Assembly: GCF_023806125.1 (NCBI RefSeq) | Contig: NZ_JAMSKT010000001.1 | Span: 186,001 to 250,000 of the forward strand | Direction: 5' to 3' | DNA from: Clostridium caldaquaticum | GTDB taxonomy: Bacteria; Bacillota; Clostridia; Clostridiales; Clostridiaceae | DNA: 64,000 bases | Shown here: positions 29,201-37,441 of the stretch, in pieces | How the letters are laid out: each line of letters begins with the position of its first letter | How positions within the stretch are numbered: position 1 is the stretch's first letter | Program-made: the position numbers and the translations under genes | The notes under the pieces: generated by a model | What the model saw: the letters and a program-made list of their open reading frames with translations, nothing else | The model's database searches: none | What the model was told of the DNA's origin: nothing

Positions 29201-31835
29201 AAACCTTACAGATGTTATACAGCAAATAGGATTTACAACTCCAAGTGCAACTAATATGCCTTTAAATATAATTTTACAGCCTGGCCAGTCAACAACAATA
29301 AGCTATAATGTATTAATTACAGCATTACCGCCAGATAAAAAAATAGATAATACAGTTACAGTAAGTTTTGCTTATCAAGTAGGACAAGAAACTTACACTG
29401 AGCAAATGCAAGACAGCTTTACCCTAAACGTAGAAGAAATAAAGGTCAGCTTAACAAAGGCAGTTAACAAAACTTTCGCAGAGCCTGGAGAAGAAGTAAC
29501 CTACACCTTTACAATTAACAACCAAAGCAGTGTTCCCATAACAAATGTTTATCTATATGATCCACTGCCTGCAGATACTACCTTTGTTTCAGGTTCATTT
29601 TCACTTAACCCTGAAGAAAATCCTGTTCAATTCCCAGGGGCTTTCATAGGAACTATTCCTAATAATAGTCAAGTTGTAGTTAGTTTTAAGATTAGAATAA
29701 ATCCTAACCTTATAGCCTCTGTAAATATACCAGATACAGGGTCAGTAACCTATAACTTTAAGTTAAATCCAAATGAACCAGGACCCGGTCAGCCCGCAGG
29801 ACCAGTAAATAGTAATCAGGTAAATACTAAAGTAGAAATTGCAAAAATAGAAATATTAAAAACTGTTTCAAATCAATATGCTGAAACAGGAGATATTTTA
29901 TCTTATACTCTAACTGTTAAAAATACAGGTACTGTTAATGCTTACGATGTGGAAATTACTGATATATTATCTCCTTTTTTGCAGTTTGTACCAGGAAGTT
30001 TAATAGTTACACCACAGCAGGCAGGAGATACAATAACAGGAACAGACCCAAGTTATATAAAAGTTAATATTATAAGAGCAAATCCTAATGCAGTTATTAT
30101 ACAATTTAACGCAAAAGTAATCAGCAGACCGCCATCAGGTAAAGTAGATAATATAGCTTATGGAAACTTTAAATACAGTTTAGACCCTCAGCTGCCACCT
30201 GCTTTAAGTAAAACCAATATACCAAGTAATATTGTTAGTACAATTATTCAGGAAATAAAAGTTGAGCTTCTAAAAACATCAAACAGTAATTATGTAGAAG
30301 TAGGACAAAATTTAACCTATACAGTTACAATAAGTAATAAATCTACAGTACCTGTTAATATTAAATTTACAGATACACTGCCAGCAGTTACTCAATATGT
30401 AACTGGAAGCTTTAATTTAATAAGCGGAAGTGCAACAATAATTAATAACACTTTACCCGATAGTAATTTAATAGATTTAGATATAAATAATATACAGCCT
30501 CAATCTTCAGTAATATTCAGCTATAAGGTTAAAATCTTAACTTTACCAAGTCCACCAGCACCACAAGAAATAACTAATGCAGCTAGTGCAGTACCTTCTT
30601 ATAGTTTATTCCCAGGCGGACCAATAAGAGAAGGAGTTCCTGTAACTGATGAAGTAACTACGGAAGTTAAATTAATAAAAATAGATGTAATAAAATCCGT
30701 AGAGGAAAGTATAGCTACTATAGGTGATATACTACACTATACAGTGCTAATAATAAACAACGGAAATACAGCAGCAAAAAATGTAGTATTTAGTGATAAT
30801 GTTCCTGAAGGTACAGAGTTCGTAGACGGAAGTTTTACAGTAAACGGAAGTCAAGTTAATTCTACTTTAGATGCAGGTACAGTTATTGGTACTATAGCAC
30901 CAGGTGAAATAGTTACTATCAAGTTTAATGTAAAAGTTGCAGCTATCCCAAATCCGCCAAAAGAACCTATAGCAGAAAACGTAGCCTTAGTAACCTTTGA
31001 TGTTGAATTAGATGGACAGCTGCAGCCAAGAGACCCTGTAAATAGTAATAAAGTAGAAACAGATTTAGTAAAAGTTCAGTTAGAAGCTGTTAAAACAGTT
31101 GATAAAACTGAAGCTGAAGTTGGAGATTTTTTAACCTATACTGTAGTTATAAAAAATACTGGAAATATAACTATAGATAATGTTATTTTTAATGACGTAA
31201 TACCGGAAGGTACAATACTAGTAGGAAATCAACCAGTACAAAATATTAATCTCGGCAGTATAGCACCAGGTGAATCAAAGACAATAACATTCAAGGTTCA
31301 GATAGTATCAAAACCATGTCCTCCAAAATTAGTTAATATAGCTTTGATAAAGGGTACTTTTATAATTGAAACACAGAGAAGTTTAACAATTGAAAGCAAT
31401 GAAGCTGTAACCTATGTAGGAGTAAAAGCCTTTAAACAAATAAGTGTAGATGAAAATTTAACTATTCCAGATGTAAAACCTGATGTAGAGGAGATACTGG
31501 AAGTCATAGCTGATGTTGTAATAACCTATACTAATGTAATTAAAACTCCTGTAGTTACCTCCTATGAAGGTCAGCAGTTAACAGGATGGAAATTAATTGT
31601 AGAAGGCAAGCTTAAACAAAAAATAGTTTATATTGCCGATGAACCTGCTCAATCAGTACACGCAGCAGAATTTGATATACCTTTCAGCACTTTCTTAGTA
31701 CTTTCTAAAGACTATAAAAAGTGTCAGCGTATAAAGGTTGAAGGGATTATTGAAGATGTATTCGTTCGACTTATTAATAAGCGAACAATCTTTAAAAATG
31801 TTACTTTAATGCTTCAAGGAAAACTAGATTGTTAA
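26283..31835 (+). CDS. Giant protein: amidotransferase-like head, CARDB-like domain, nine DUF11 repeats, C-terminal SPOCS domain
   Basis: 1850 residues, no signal peptide or membrane anchor. Residues 1-390 form an unrecognised module with a possible class-I amidotransferase-like fold: Cys247 in GGVLHSMCASIEAIEN and His358 in VIYEGGHQYTN. A CARDB-like segment follows (about 395-505). Nine DUF11 repeats of about 120-150 residues start near 515, 662, 814, 936, 1055, 1188, 1328, 1467 and 1600, each of the form K-x-V-x-K...GD-x-L-x-Y-x-I-x-I-x-N-T-G. A type A SPOCS domain closes it (about 1715-1850). Third gene after two SPOCS genes, with AAAGGAGG before ATG. The DUF11 stalk plus SPOCS end suggests a fibre or spacer docked to a SPOCS-containing layer. 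Confidence 0.85.
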   Translation: MSYTPVPVTFLPATTLIVPMDSAFQNNGMYKAYGLIFRLLYENIINTNVNYKPIYVYWAINPTKTTLTTVDFTATTKGYNTSDPVAARQYSGGPFIIQSDDLAYVKTLINTWNTNNTPVVTIHELVDQVTIDTAAKLIRPPRIAVEDTNNSIVRAYLNAAGLPDYYVLSGAYGAAPVWTSTNTSVLTSNEINTGAFFRGTVQSICRKLGYDIFISPHTDEKTWTDLPATLPNLDQFIRLGGVLHSMCASIEAIENNAKFLTISGINAVNQGTSFFINTAEATNPLLQAVSTTNPQALPGGSVQTWQNSLTTYKTLTKIFAYFIRNAIQYDFMVGGKYQGSTVYPGTAGAGAVIYEGGHQYTNSTPYTGNPENMYTKFVLNSIFLSVTKPFIDLIINPNSINAGASNNLTFTIKNLGGAQAKNATISINLLSGMIPSNFSIAPTSIIGDTITWSNITLDGGQAITFDVLNYTPGSPGTFPITFSATYGDEIFATGQNPYELNACSALTIVPSNSPFLSVEKRVNGNFETFIESGDSVVFTYTITNSGDQPAYDIELVDPNLFDYFNFGLINVIPTPASIDTINKKIVFKTTPDPQAVVIPPAQNAPNNVLTVTVNAAHKGNVVVPPDEIINVAQVNYVNRFPDPDVPLTSPNSNRAITNIVLPDISAIKSVDKTNAAIGDILKYKIDITNTGNTLIKEVKLTDLIPTGTSYIPGTLNVTTENISPTPNITAQYIAAPSPGRIEVIVTGDLEPVGATPGTFTDKITVEFNVQVNSIPPNPVQNHATVDYTYIIESPDTGTITGVNSNTVETNIASLQLIKAAPAFVRLGENLTYTITLTNNGKVPLTNVKLVDTIPNGTNYISSTGATFISQVGQIITLQVASIPVNATANVTITVAVNTLPPAPYTITNNISAIYTVDGVEKPPVSDSETTNVIQGIITVDKGTEGNIIFAKVGDTIPYKVDITNTGNVPVTLTNLTDVIQQIGFTTPSATNMPLNIILQPGQSTTISYNVLITALPPDKKIDNTVTVSFAYQVGQETYTEQMQDSFTLNVEEIKVSLTKAVNKTFAEPGEEVTYTFTINNQSSVPITNVYLYDPLPADTTFVSGSFSLNPEENPVQFPGAFIGTIPNNSQVVVSFKIRINPNLIASVNIPDTGSVTYNFKLNPNEPGPGQPAGPVNSNQVNTKVEIAKIEILKTVSNQYAETGDILSYTLTVKNTGTVNAYDVEITDILSPFLQFVPGSLIVTPQQAGDTITGTDPSYIKVNIIRANPNAVIIQFNAKVISRPPSGKVDNIAYGNFKYSLDPQLPPALSKTNIPSNIVSTIIQEIKVELLKTSNSNYVEVGQNLTYTVTISNKSTVPVNIKFTDTLPAVTQYVTGSFNLISGSATIINNTLPDSNLIDLDINNIQPQSSVIFSYKVKILTLPSPPAPQEITNAASAVPSYSLFPGGPIREGVPVTDEVTTEVKLIKIDVIKSVEESIATIGDILHYTVLIINNGNTAAKNVVFSDNVPEGTEFVDGSFTVNGSQVNSTLDAGTVIGTIAPGEIVTIKFNVKVAAIPNPPKEPIAENVALVTFDVELDGQLQPRDPVNSNKVETDLVKVQLEAVKTVDKTEAEVGDFLTYTVVIKNTGNITIDNVIFNDVIPEGTILVGNQPVQNINLGSIAPGESKTITFKVQIVSKPCPPKLVNIALIKGTFIIETQRSLTIESNEAVTYVGVKAFKQISVDENLTIPDVKPDVEEILEVIADVVITYTNVIKTPVVTSYEGQQLTGWKLIVEGKLKQKIVYIADEPAQSVHAAEFDIPFSTFLVLSKDYKKCQRIKVEGIIEDVFVRLINKRTIFKNVTLMLQGKLDC

Positions 31836-31839
31836 TGTT

Positions 31840-31877
31840 AAAGGGATTTCTAACTTTCTTAGAAATCCCTTTTTTTA
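31840..31877. terminator. Bidirectional terminator
   Basis: Perfect 14-bp stem 31840-31853/31859-31872 with a 5-nt loop and T-run, between the giant gene and the convergent SPOCS gene. Confidence 0.92.
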
Positions 31878-31890
31878 TTAGTAAGTACTA

Positions 31891-32370
31891 TTAACTTATC
31901 ACTGCATGTAAAAATAATGCAACATTCTTGAATAATTTTCTCTTATCAATTTGTTGAACGTAGATATCTTCAATATAAGGAACAACCGTTACAATATCTC
32001 CATCGGTATAACTGCTGTCTAATACAATATATGTGCTAAAAGGAACTGTAAAATGAGCTGCATGAACACTTTGGGCTGGTTCATCTGCTACATATTCTAT
32101 TTTTTGAACAAGTTCACCTTCAACAATTAGTTTTCTGCCTGTAAGAATCTGACCTTCATAGGACGTTGAAACAGGTGTTACAATAACTCTTGTATTAGTT
32201 ATAACTACCTGTGCAATGACCCTTACAATTTGTTCAATATCAGGCTTAGCACTTGGTATTTCAAGATCCTCTTGAACAGTAAATTGTTTAAAGGATCTTG
32301 GATTAATCGGAAAATCACTTTTAATTGCTATGCCTGAGTAATCTATTAAACCTTTAACGATACTTCCCAT
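31891..32370 (-). CDS. Stand-alone SPOCS (SipL/DUF3794) protein, type A
   Basis: 159 residues beginning MGSIVKGLIDYSGIAI, close to the type A N-terminus. SPOCS core: DLEIPSAKPDIEQIV, ILTGRKLIVEGEL, QSVHAAHFTVPFS, YIEDIYVQQIDKRKLFKNVA. No signal peptide. AAGGAGG before ATG. Last gene of a three-gene minus-strand run (A-B-A) that mirrors the plus-strand run. Confidence 0.88.
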   Translation of the reverse strand: MGSIVKGLIDYSGIAIKSDFPINPRSFKQFTVQEDLEIPSAKPDIEQIVRVIAQVVITNTRVIVTPVSTSYEGQILTGRKLIVEGELVQKIEYVADEPAQSVHAAHFTVPFSTYIVLDSSYTDGDIVTVVPYIEDIYVQQIDKRKLFKNVALFLHAVIS

Positions 32371-32393
32371 AATAACCTCCTTAAAACATTATG

Positions 32394-32918
32394 CTATACA
32401 GCAAATTTTACAACTATCAATAAGGTAATATTTTTGAAAATTGTTCTATTATCAAGTTTTTCACCATATATGTCTTCAATATAAGGTGTAACAATAACCT
32501 TACCCTGCATTAATAATGTTTCAATAGGTATACTGTTTACGGCTGCTGGAGCTACTAGTAAAATACTATTAACTAATTTATTAAAATGAGCAGCATGAAC
32601 TGATTGAGTCGGTTCGTCAGCTATATATTTAACTTTTTGCTGAAGCTCTAATTCAACGCTTAATTTTTTGCCAGTAAGTATTTGTCCTTCAGCAGAAGGA
32701 GTTGTAGTAGGTGCAGGAGTATCAATAACTCTTACAGATACTACTTTAGCATCAACCATAACAGAAAGTAATTCTTCCATATCTGGTTTTGCAGATGGTA
32801 TTACAACAGTTTCGGGAACAGCTATTTCGATAAATGTATCACCATCAGCTAACGGAATATTTTCTATATCTTCATAAACACCAATACCTTCAACATTTTC
32901 ACGAACTATATTTGCCAT
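32394..32918 (-). CDS. Stand-alone SPOCS (SipL/DUF3794) protein, type B
   Basis: 174 residues, no signal peptide. Type B features: ILTGKKLSVELEL, VNSILLVAP, ETLLMQGKVIVTPYIEDIYGEKLDNRTIFKNIT. A Pro/Thr-rich insert (PAPTTTPSAEG) sits where type A proteins have a shorter loop. AGGAGG before ATG. Middle gene of the minus-strand A-B-A run; 23 nt before the next gene. Confidence 0.87.
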   Translation of the reverse strand: MANIVRENVEGIGVYEDIENIPLADGDTFIEIAVPETVVIPSAKPDMEELLSVMVDAKVVSVRVIDTPAPTTTPSAEGQILTGKKLSVELELQQKVKYIADEPTQSVHAAHFNKLVNSILLVAPAAVNSIPIETLLMQGKVIVTPYIEDIYGEKLDNRTIFKNITLLIVVKFAV

Positions 32919-32936
32919 ATATTACACCTCCTATTT

Positions 32937-33425
32937 TTAATAAATTGCATGAAGCAGTAAGGTGACATTTTTAAATATGTGTCTTTTATCTAGTTGCTTA
33001 GCATAAATATCTTCTATATACGGAATTACATTTACTACCATATCTTTGGTGAATGTTGGATCAGGAGGTAATACAATAAATGTACTGAAAGGCACTTTAA
33101 AATGAGCAGCATGAACTGATTGAGTAGGCTCATCTGCAACATATTCTATCTTTTGATTTATAAATCCTTCTACTATTACTTTCCATCCTGTTAAAACCTG
33201 ACCTCCAATTGAGGTTGCAGCTGGTGTTTTTATTACCTTTAAACTTGTGATAGTTGCTTCAGCCATTACTCTTACGATCTGTTCAATATCCGGTTTTGCT
33301 TCTGGTATTGTTAATTTTTCTTCCACAACAAATTCTTTAAATGCATCTGGATTAGTTAAAGTTGGAAGTTGAGCAGGGGATACAATACCCACATACTCTA
33401 TAAGGTTTTTTACGATACTTGCCAT
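32937..33425 (-). CDS. Stand-alone SPOCS (SipL/DUF3794) protein, type A
   Basis: 162 residues starting MASIVKNLIEYVGIV, almost the same N-terminus as the gene at 25249. SPOCS core: KLTIPEAKPDIEQIV, VLTGWKVIVEGFI, QSVHAAHFKVPFS, YIEDIYAKQLDKRHIFKNVT. Start ATG 33425 with AAGGAGG; an in-frame upstream extension to 33458 would contain that site. First gene of the minus-strand run, divergent from the propeller-fusion gene at 33610. Confidence 0.88.
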   Translation of the reverse strand: MASIVKNLIEYVGIVSPAQLPTLTNPDAFKEFVVEEKLTIPEAKPDIEQIVRVMAEATITSLKVIKTPAATSIGGQVLTGWKVIVEGFINQKIEYVADEPTQSVHAAHFKVPFSTFIVLPPDPTFTKDMVVNVIPYIEDIYAKQLDKRHIFKNVTLLLHAIY

Positions 33426-33609
33426 ACAAGCCTCCTTAAGAGTTTTAATGATTTTCACTTTATAAATATATGTAAAGTTTATATAAAAAAATTACTGTTC
33501 TTATAACAATATAAATTATTTTTTATTCAGTTAATTCAGTAATATTTAAATTCCTCTATGAATATTTTTGTAAGAGGGCTGTAGTATTATTTTAGGAGGA
33601 AAACCTGTT

Positions 33610-35079
33610 ATGAATCATAAAAGAAGCTGCAATAAAAAACAATTATTTTTTACACAATTTTTATGTGAAGAGAATATTGCTGTTCCAGAGCAAAAGCTTG
33701 ATATTGAAGATATAGCTTCTATTATAGTTGATCCTCAAATAATTTCTTTAAGAATTATCGATACTCCCATAGGCTGTTCCGTAGAAGGCGAAAGATTAAC
33801 AGGCAAAAAATTATCTGTTGAAATAAAAATGAGACAAAAGGTAATGTATATTTCAAAAACTACTGTTCAATCAGTACATGTAATTGAAAATGACTGTTAT
33901 AAAAGTATAATGATTATTGTGCCGGAATTTATATACGGAACAAGTATAGAGTATTTATTAAACAATAAATATATTAAAGTTTCTATTGAAGTAGAAAATG
34001 CATCAGCTTCTAAAATTGATAATAGACATATATATAAAACTGTAGCTTTGTTTATTAAAGCAGAAATAATCCCCAGTTATATGCTCTGTTATATAGAGGA
34101 TTATAATTGTCATAGAAGTGAATTATTTATAACCTTTAAAGACGGAACTAAAAAAAGAAAAATTACATCTTTTAATAAAGGAAAAATAATTATGCCTCAG
34201 TGGTCTCCCTGTGGGCAAAAGATTGCCTATATATGTCAGCAGAAGGATTCAAGCTTTTTATGCATCTCAGATATTAAAGGAAATACTACATATCCTGTAA
34301 CTGATACAGATTTGTTCAAGTTTATAAGCAGTTTTTCCTGGCAGAAAAATAGTACTGATATATTATTTACAGCTTATTTTAACGGAAATAAAGATATTTT
34401 CACTATAAATTTAAATACATTAGAATGGAAGCAGCTTACTTATGGATCGGCAGGATGCATGAGTATTAAACCTAAAGTTTCTTTTAACGGTGAACAAATT
34501 GCATTCATAAGGGTAGTAAATAACGAGAGAAGCTTATATGTAATGAAAAAAAACGGCTTAGGAATCAGAAAAATTGAAAACTTAGGTTACATTAAGGATT
34601 TCTGCTGGGAAAATAACAGCTCAAGAATTACAGTTGTTTGCAGAAAGAAGGATGAAAATGAAAATAAAAAAGAATATATGTTAGGCTGCGAAGATAACAG
34701 AGATGAAATTTTTTTAGTAGACTTAATATATAATTACAGTGTTTGTCTGCACCTATCTAAATTAAAATTGAAAATTAAAAATATAAAAATTTCTTTAAAT
34801 AACAGATATATTTCTTTTATTGGAGAAAATTTCGGAAAAGTTGATATTTATATCTATGACTTATTAAAAAACCACATTATCAATTTAACAGAAAATGAAT
34901 GCGGAATAAACATAAGTGATTATGATTGGAACTTAGATTCTTCAGGCATATACTTTTCAAGTAATGAAATGGAATATTATAATGTTTATTTTGCATATAT
35001 TTGCGATAAAATAAAAGACCAAATTTCAAATACTAAAGCTAATAATATTAAGTTATGCTGCCGTACGAAAATATCATAA
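33610..35079 (+). CDS. SPOCS domain fused to a TolB/WD40-like beta-propeller
   Basis: 489 residues, no signal peptide. A degenerate type B SPOCS domain (about 15-155; TGKKLSVEIKMRQKVMYI, QSVHVIEND) is followed by about five blades of a PD40/TolB-like propeller (about 170-470), such as MPQWSPCGQKIAYIC, IKPKVSFNGEQIAFIR and FCWENNSSRITVVC. Propellers of this kind are protein- or sugar-binding platforms. TTAGGAGG before ATG. First of three genes on the plus strand, with a 50-nt gap to the next. Confidence 0.82.
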   Translation: MNHKRSCNKKQLFFTQFLCEENIAVPEQKLDIEDIASIIVDPQIISLRIIDTPIGCSVEGERLTGKKLSVEIKMRQKVMYISKTTVQSVHVIENDCYKSIMIIVPEFIYGTSIEYLLNNKYIKVSIEVENASASKIDNRHIYKTVALFIKAEIIPSYMLCYIEDYNCHRSELFITFKDGTKKRKITSFNKGKIIMPQWSPCGQKIAYICQQKDSSFLCISDIKGNTTYPVTDTDLFKFISSFSWQKNSTDILFTAYFNGNKDIFTINLNTLEWKQLTYGSAGCMSIKPKVSFNGEQIAFIRVVNNERSLYVMKKNGLGIRKIENLGYIKDFCWENNSSRITVVCRKKDENENKKEYMLGCEDNRDEIFLVDLIYNYSVCLHLSKLKLKIKNIKISLNNRYISFIGENFGKVDIYIYDLLKNHIINLTENECGINISDYDWNLDSSGIYFSSNEMEYYNVYFAYICDKIKDQISNTKANNIKLCCRTKIS

Positions 35080-35129
35080 TATTACAAGCTTAATAATATA
35101 CGTAATTTTTATGAAAAAGAAGGGGTAAG

Positions 35130-35738
35130 ATGGGTGTTGTAAGAAATTGTATAGATATTATAGGAATAACTCCTGAAAATGAACTTCCAGATCGAATAAA
35201 TGGACAACATATAGAAGCCTCAGAAACTGAAAATTTACTTATTGATAGTAATATTAAAATTAAAAATATATATCAAATAATTGTTCATGCTGAAATAAAA
35301 GATACAAGAGTTATAAATACACCTTTAAACAGAATTGTGGTTATAGATGGTTTTAAAAAATTTAAAATTGCTTATTATGATATGGATAATAATATGGGAG
35401 TAATAGAATTAAACTCTCCTTTTAATTTATTTTTTGATATAGAAAGTAGTGCCATTGAAACAGAAAAAATAAATCTTTATATTGCAGATACATATTTTGA
35501 ATTACTCAATTATAAAATATTGTACTGCCATATAATTTATATATTGGATATTCACTATTTTGGAGACGTACGAAGAAATGAAAATGAAGCTTATAAAAAT
35601 AAAAAAGAAGAACTAAAAGAACAGATACTCAGTGAAATGTCTATTTCAAAAGATATAAAGCGTGATTTTAACGAAACAGTTGAAAAAAACATAACTTTTA
35701 AAAATAACCTTATTGATATAGATGCTGAATATCTATAG
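35130..35738 (+). CDS. Divergent SPOCS-like protein with charged C-terminal tail
   Basis: 202 residues, no signal peptide. The start MGVVRNCIDIIGI matches the type A N-terminal pattern, and the middle (YQIIVHAEIKDTRVINTPL, YIADTYFELLNYKILYCHIIYIL) follows a degraded SPOCS plan in which the QSVHAAHF motif is missing. A Lys/Glu-rich helical tail spans about 150-200. It lies nine nt before the glycosyltransferase gene, so is probably co-transcribed. Assignment to SPOCS rests on weak similarity plus context. Confidence 0.6.
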   Translation: MGVVRNCIDIIGITPENELPDRINGQHIEASETENLLIDSNIKIKNIYQIIVHAEIKDTRVINTPLNRIVVIDGFKKFKIAYYDMDNNMGVIELNSPFNLFFDIESSAIETEKINLYIADTYFELLNYKILYCHIIYILDIHYFGDVRRNENEAYKNKKEELKEQILSEMSISKDIKRDFNETVEKNITFKNNLIDIDAEYL

Positions 35739-35747
35739 GAGGATGGT

Positions 35748-36872
35748 ATGAGAATATGCATTGATAGTATAGGTGTATCTAATTTAAGTGGAACGGGATT
35801 GGGCACTTTTACCTTTGAATTCTTAAAAAATTTGCTATATATGTATCCACAGCCTGAATATCACCTGCTGTATGATAGTGAAAACTTTGATTTCAAGGTA
35901 AACAGAAACAGCAAAGTATTTCCTTTGAATTTACAAATTAATAGACTTAATAATGATTATAGCAGTATTGAAAACCATATTATTAAAAATAAAATTGATA
36001 TATATCATTCACCTAATAATGGATTTAGCATACCAGAAAATAAAAAATGTCACTATATAAGCACTGTAGTTAATTTACTTCCTGTGGTTAATAAAAATTT
36101 TGTTGATGATAAATATTTAGAAAAGTTTAACAGAGTTTTTAACAATGTAGTAAAAAATTCTGATAAGATTATTGTGGTATCAGAGTTTTTAAGAGAACAA
36201 CTAAAAAACTATTTTGATATTCCTGATAAAAAGATAGTTGTAAATTACCCAGGGTGTTCTGCTATTTTTAAACCTAAGAACGAAGAAAGCTGTGTAAATA
36301 TACTAAAAAGCAAGTACAAAATAAATGGTGATTACATACTGCACGCAGGCAGTATTCATATAAGAAAAAATTTAGAAAAGTTAATAAAAGCATTTAAATA
36401 CGTTAATTTATATAATAAAAACTTAAAACTTGTTTTTGTCGGCAGCTGCAAAGGCAAGAGAGAAGCATATTATAAAAAGCTTAGACTGTTAATAGAAGAT
36501 ATGGATTTAATAGATTCTGTAATATTTACAGGAGAAGTAGATTACAATGATATGCCTTATTTTTACAGCAAAGCAAAATGTGTTATAAATCTTTCAAAAT
36601 ATGAAGGATTTCCTTTGACTTCTTTAGAAGCTATGGCTTGTAATACACCTGTTATATGGAATGATGTAAGTTTTTTCAAAGAAGTGTTTGGTGATTCAGG
36701 TTTGCCAGTAGATGCTAATGATCATAATATGCTGGTAGATGAAATTTCAGATATAATTAATAATACAAGCAAAAGAGAACAAATTATAAATAAACAATCA
36801 GAAGTAACTTATAAATATAAGTGGGAAAAAAATATAATAAATACTATAAGAGTATATGAAACATTTTGTTAG
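35748..36872 (+). CDS. GT4-family glycosyltransferase
   Basis: 374 residues, GT-B fold. N-terminal Gly-rich start (DSIGVSNLSGTGLGTFTFEF) and C-terminal nucleotide-sugar site with the E-x7-E motif (KYEGFPLTSLEAMACNTPV, about 285-303). Retaining sugar transfer from a nucleotide sugar in the cytosol; acceptor unknown. Ribosome site AGGAGG. As the last gene after two SPOCS-type genes it may glycosylate the surface proteins of this locus. Glycosylated spore-surface proteins are known in clostridia; the link here is inference. Confidence 0.88.
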   Translation: MRICIDSIGVSNLSGTGLGTFTFEFLKNLLYMYPQPEYHLLYDSENFDFKVNRNSKVFPLNLQINRLNNDYSSIENHIIKNKIDIYHSPNNGFSIPENKKCHYISTVVNLLPVVNKNFVDDKYLEKFNRVFNNVVKNSDKIIVVSEFLREQLKNYFDIPDKKIVVNYPGCSAIFKPKNEESCVNILKSKYKINGDYILHAGSIHIRKNLEKLIKAFKYVNLYNKNLKLVFVGSCKGKREAYYKKLRLLIEDMDLIDSVIFTGEVDYNDMPYFYSKAKCVINLSKYEGFPLTSLEAMACNTPVIWNDVSFFKEVFGDSGLPVDANDHNMLVDEISDIINNTSKREQIINKQSEVTYKYKWEKNIINTIRVYETFC

Positions 36873-36875
36873 AAT

Positions 36876-36907
36876 ATAGGGTAGTATTAAAAACTACCCT
36901 ATTTTAT
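36876..36907. terminator. Bidirectional terminator
   Basis: Stem ATAGGGTAGT/ACTACCCTAT (36876-36885/36893-36902), 7-nt loop, T-rich tail, after the GT4 gene. It also contains the stop codon of the convergent small gene. Confidence 0.88.
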
Positions 36908-37097
36908 TTTCTTTAAGTTTTTCATCTGCCGATATACTTTTATAAATCTCTTCTTCTGCTCTGAAATATTTCTTGCTGCATAAATGTATTCTTGATATAT
37001 ATTTTAAAAATCCAGAATACCCCAATTCATTTATTAAAGCCTTTGTTCCTCTTTCAATTAATTCTCTGTCTTTACTATTTAGTTCCATTTTTCTCAC
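36894..37097 (-). CDS. Small conserved-looking hypothetical protein, 67 aa
   Basis: Charged soluble peptide with the segment RELIERGTKALINELGYSGFLKYIS in two parts. I have the impression of a widespread small family but cannot name it. Start GTG 37097 has AGGGG about six nt upstream; ATG 37088 is an alternative. Its stop lies inside the shared terminator. Single gene, no functional context. Confidence 0.65.
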   Translation of the reverse strand: MRKMELNSKDRELIERGTKALINELGYSGFLKYISRIHLCSKKYFRAEEEIYKSISADEKLKENKIG

Positions 37098-37441
37098 CGT
37101 ATCCCCTTTTAATAAAATTCATTAATTATATATGCAGACTTTATAAAAGTTGTTACTCATTTATATTATGGACAACCCATGAGAAAAATAAACATAACTA
37201 CTCTGTATATTTCTTAATTTAAATCTTTTAAGACTAAAAAAGAAATCATGGAACAAACTATAATTTATGATTTATACAAATTATATTTGTATTAAAAAAT
37301 TTAATATAAACTTTATCTATTTTTACAATTATGATATAATTCACTTATATTTCTAAAATAATTTTGAATATTTATAATTTTAAAAATATCGTTTCAAAAC
37401 TCATTTTTTATTATATACTTATAGCACGGGGAGGTGAAATT
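37098..37441. promoter_or_regulatory. Intergenic region with the V-ATPase promoter
   Basis: AT-rich. The best promoter is TTTATC (37312-37317), 17-nt spacer, TATAAT (37335-37340), about 100 nt before ntpF. The -10 is perfect and the -35 weak. No other structure seen. Confidence 0.55.

Noticed and set aside
37364-37441. N-terminal extension of the V-ATPase G/H subunit
   Set aside because: No ribosome site; the strong GGGGAGGTG directs initiation at TTG 37442, which gives the usual coiled-coil start.
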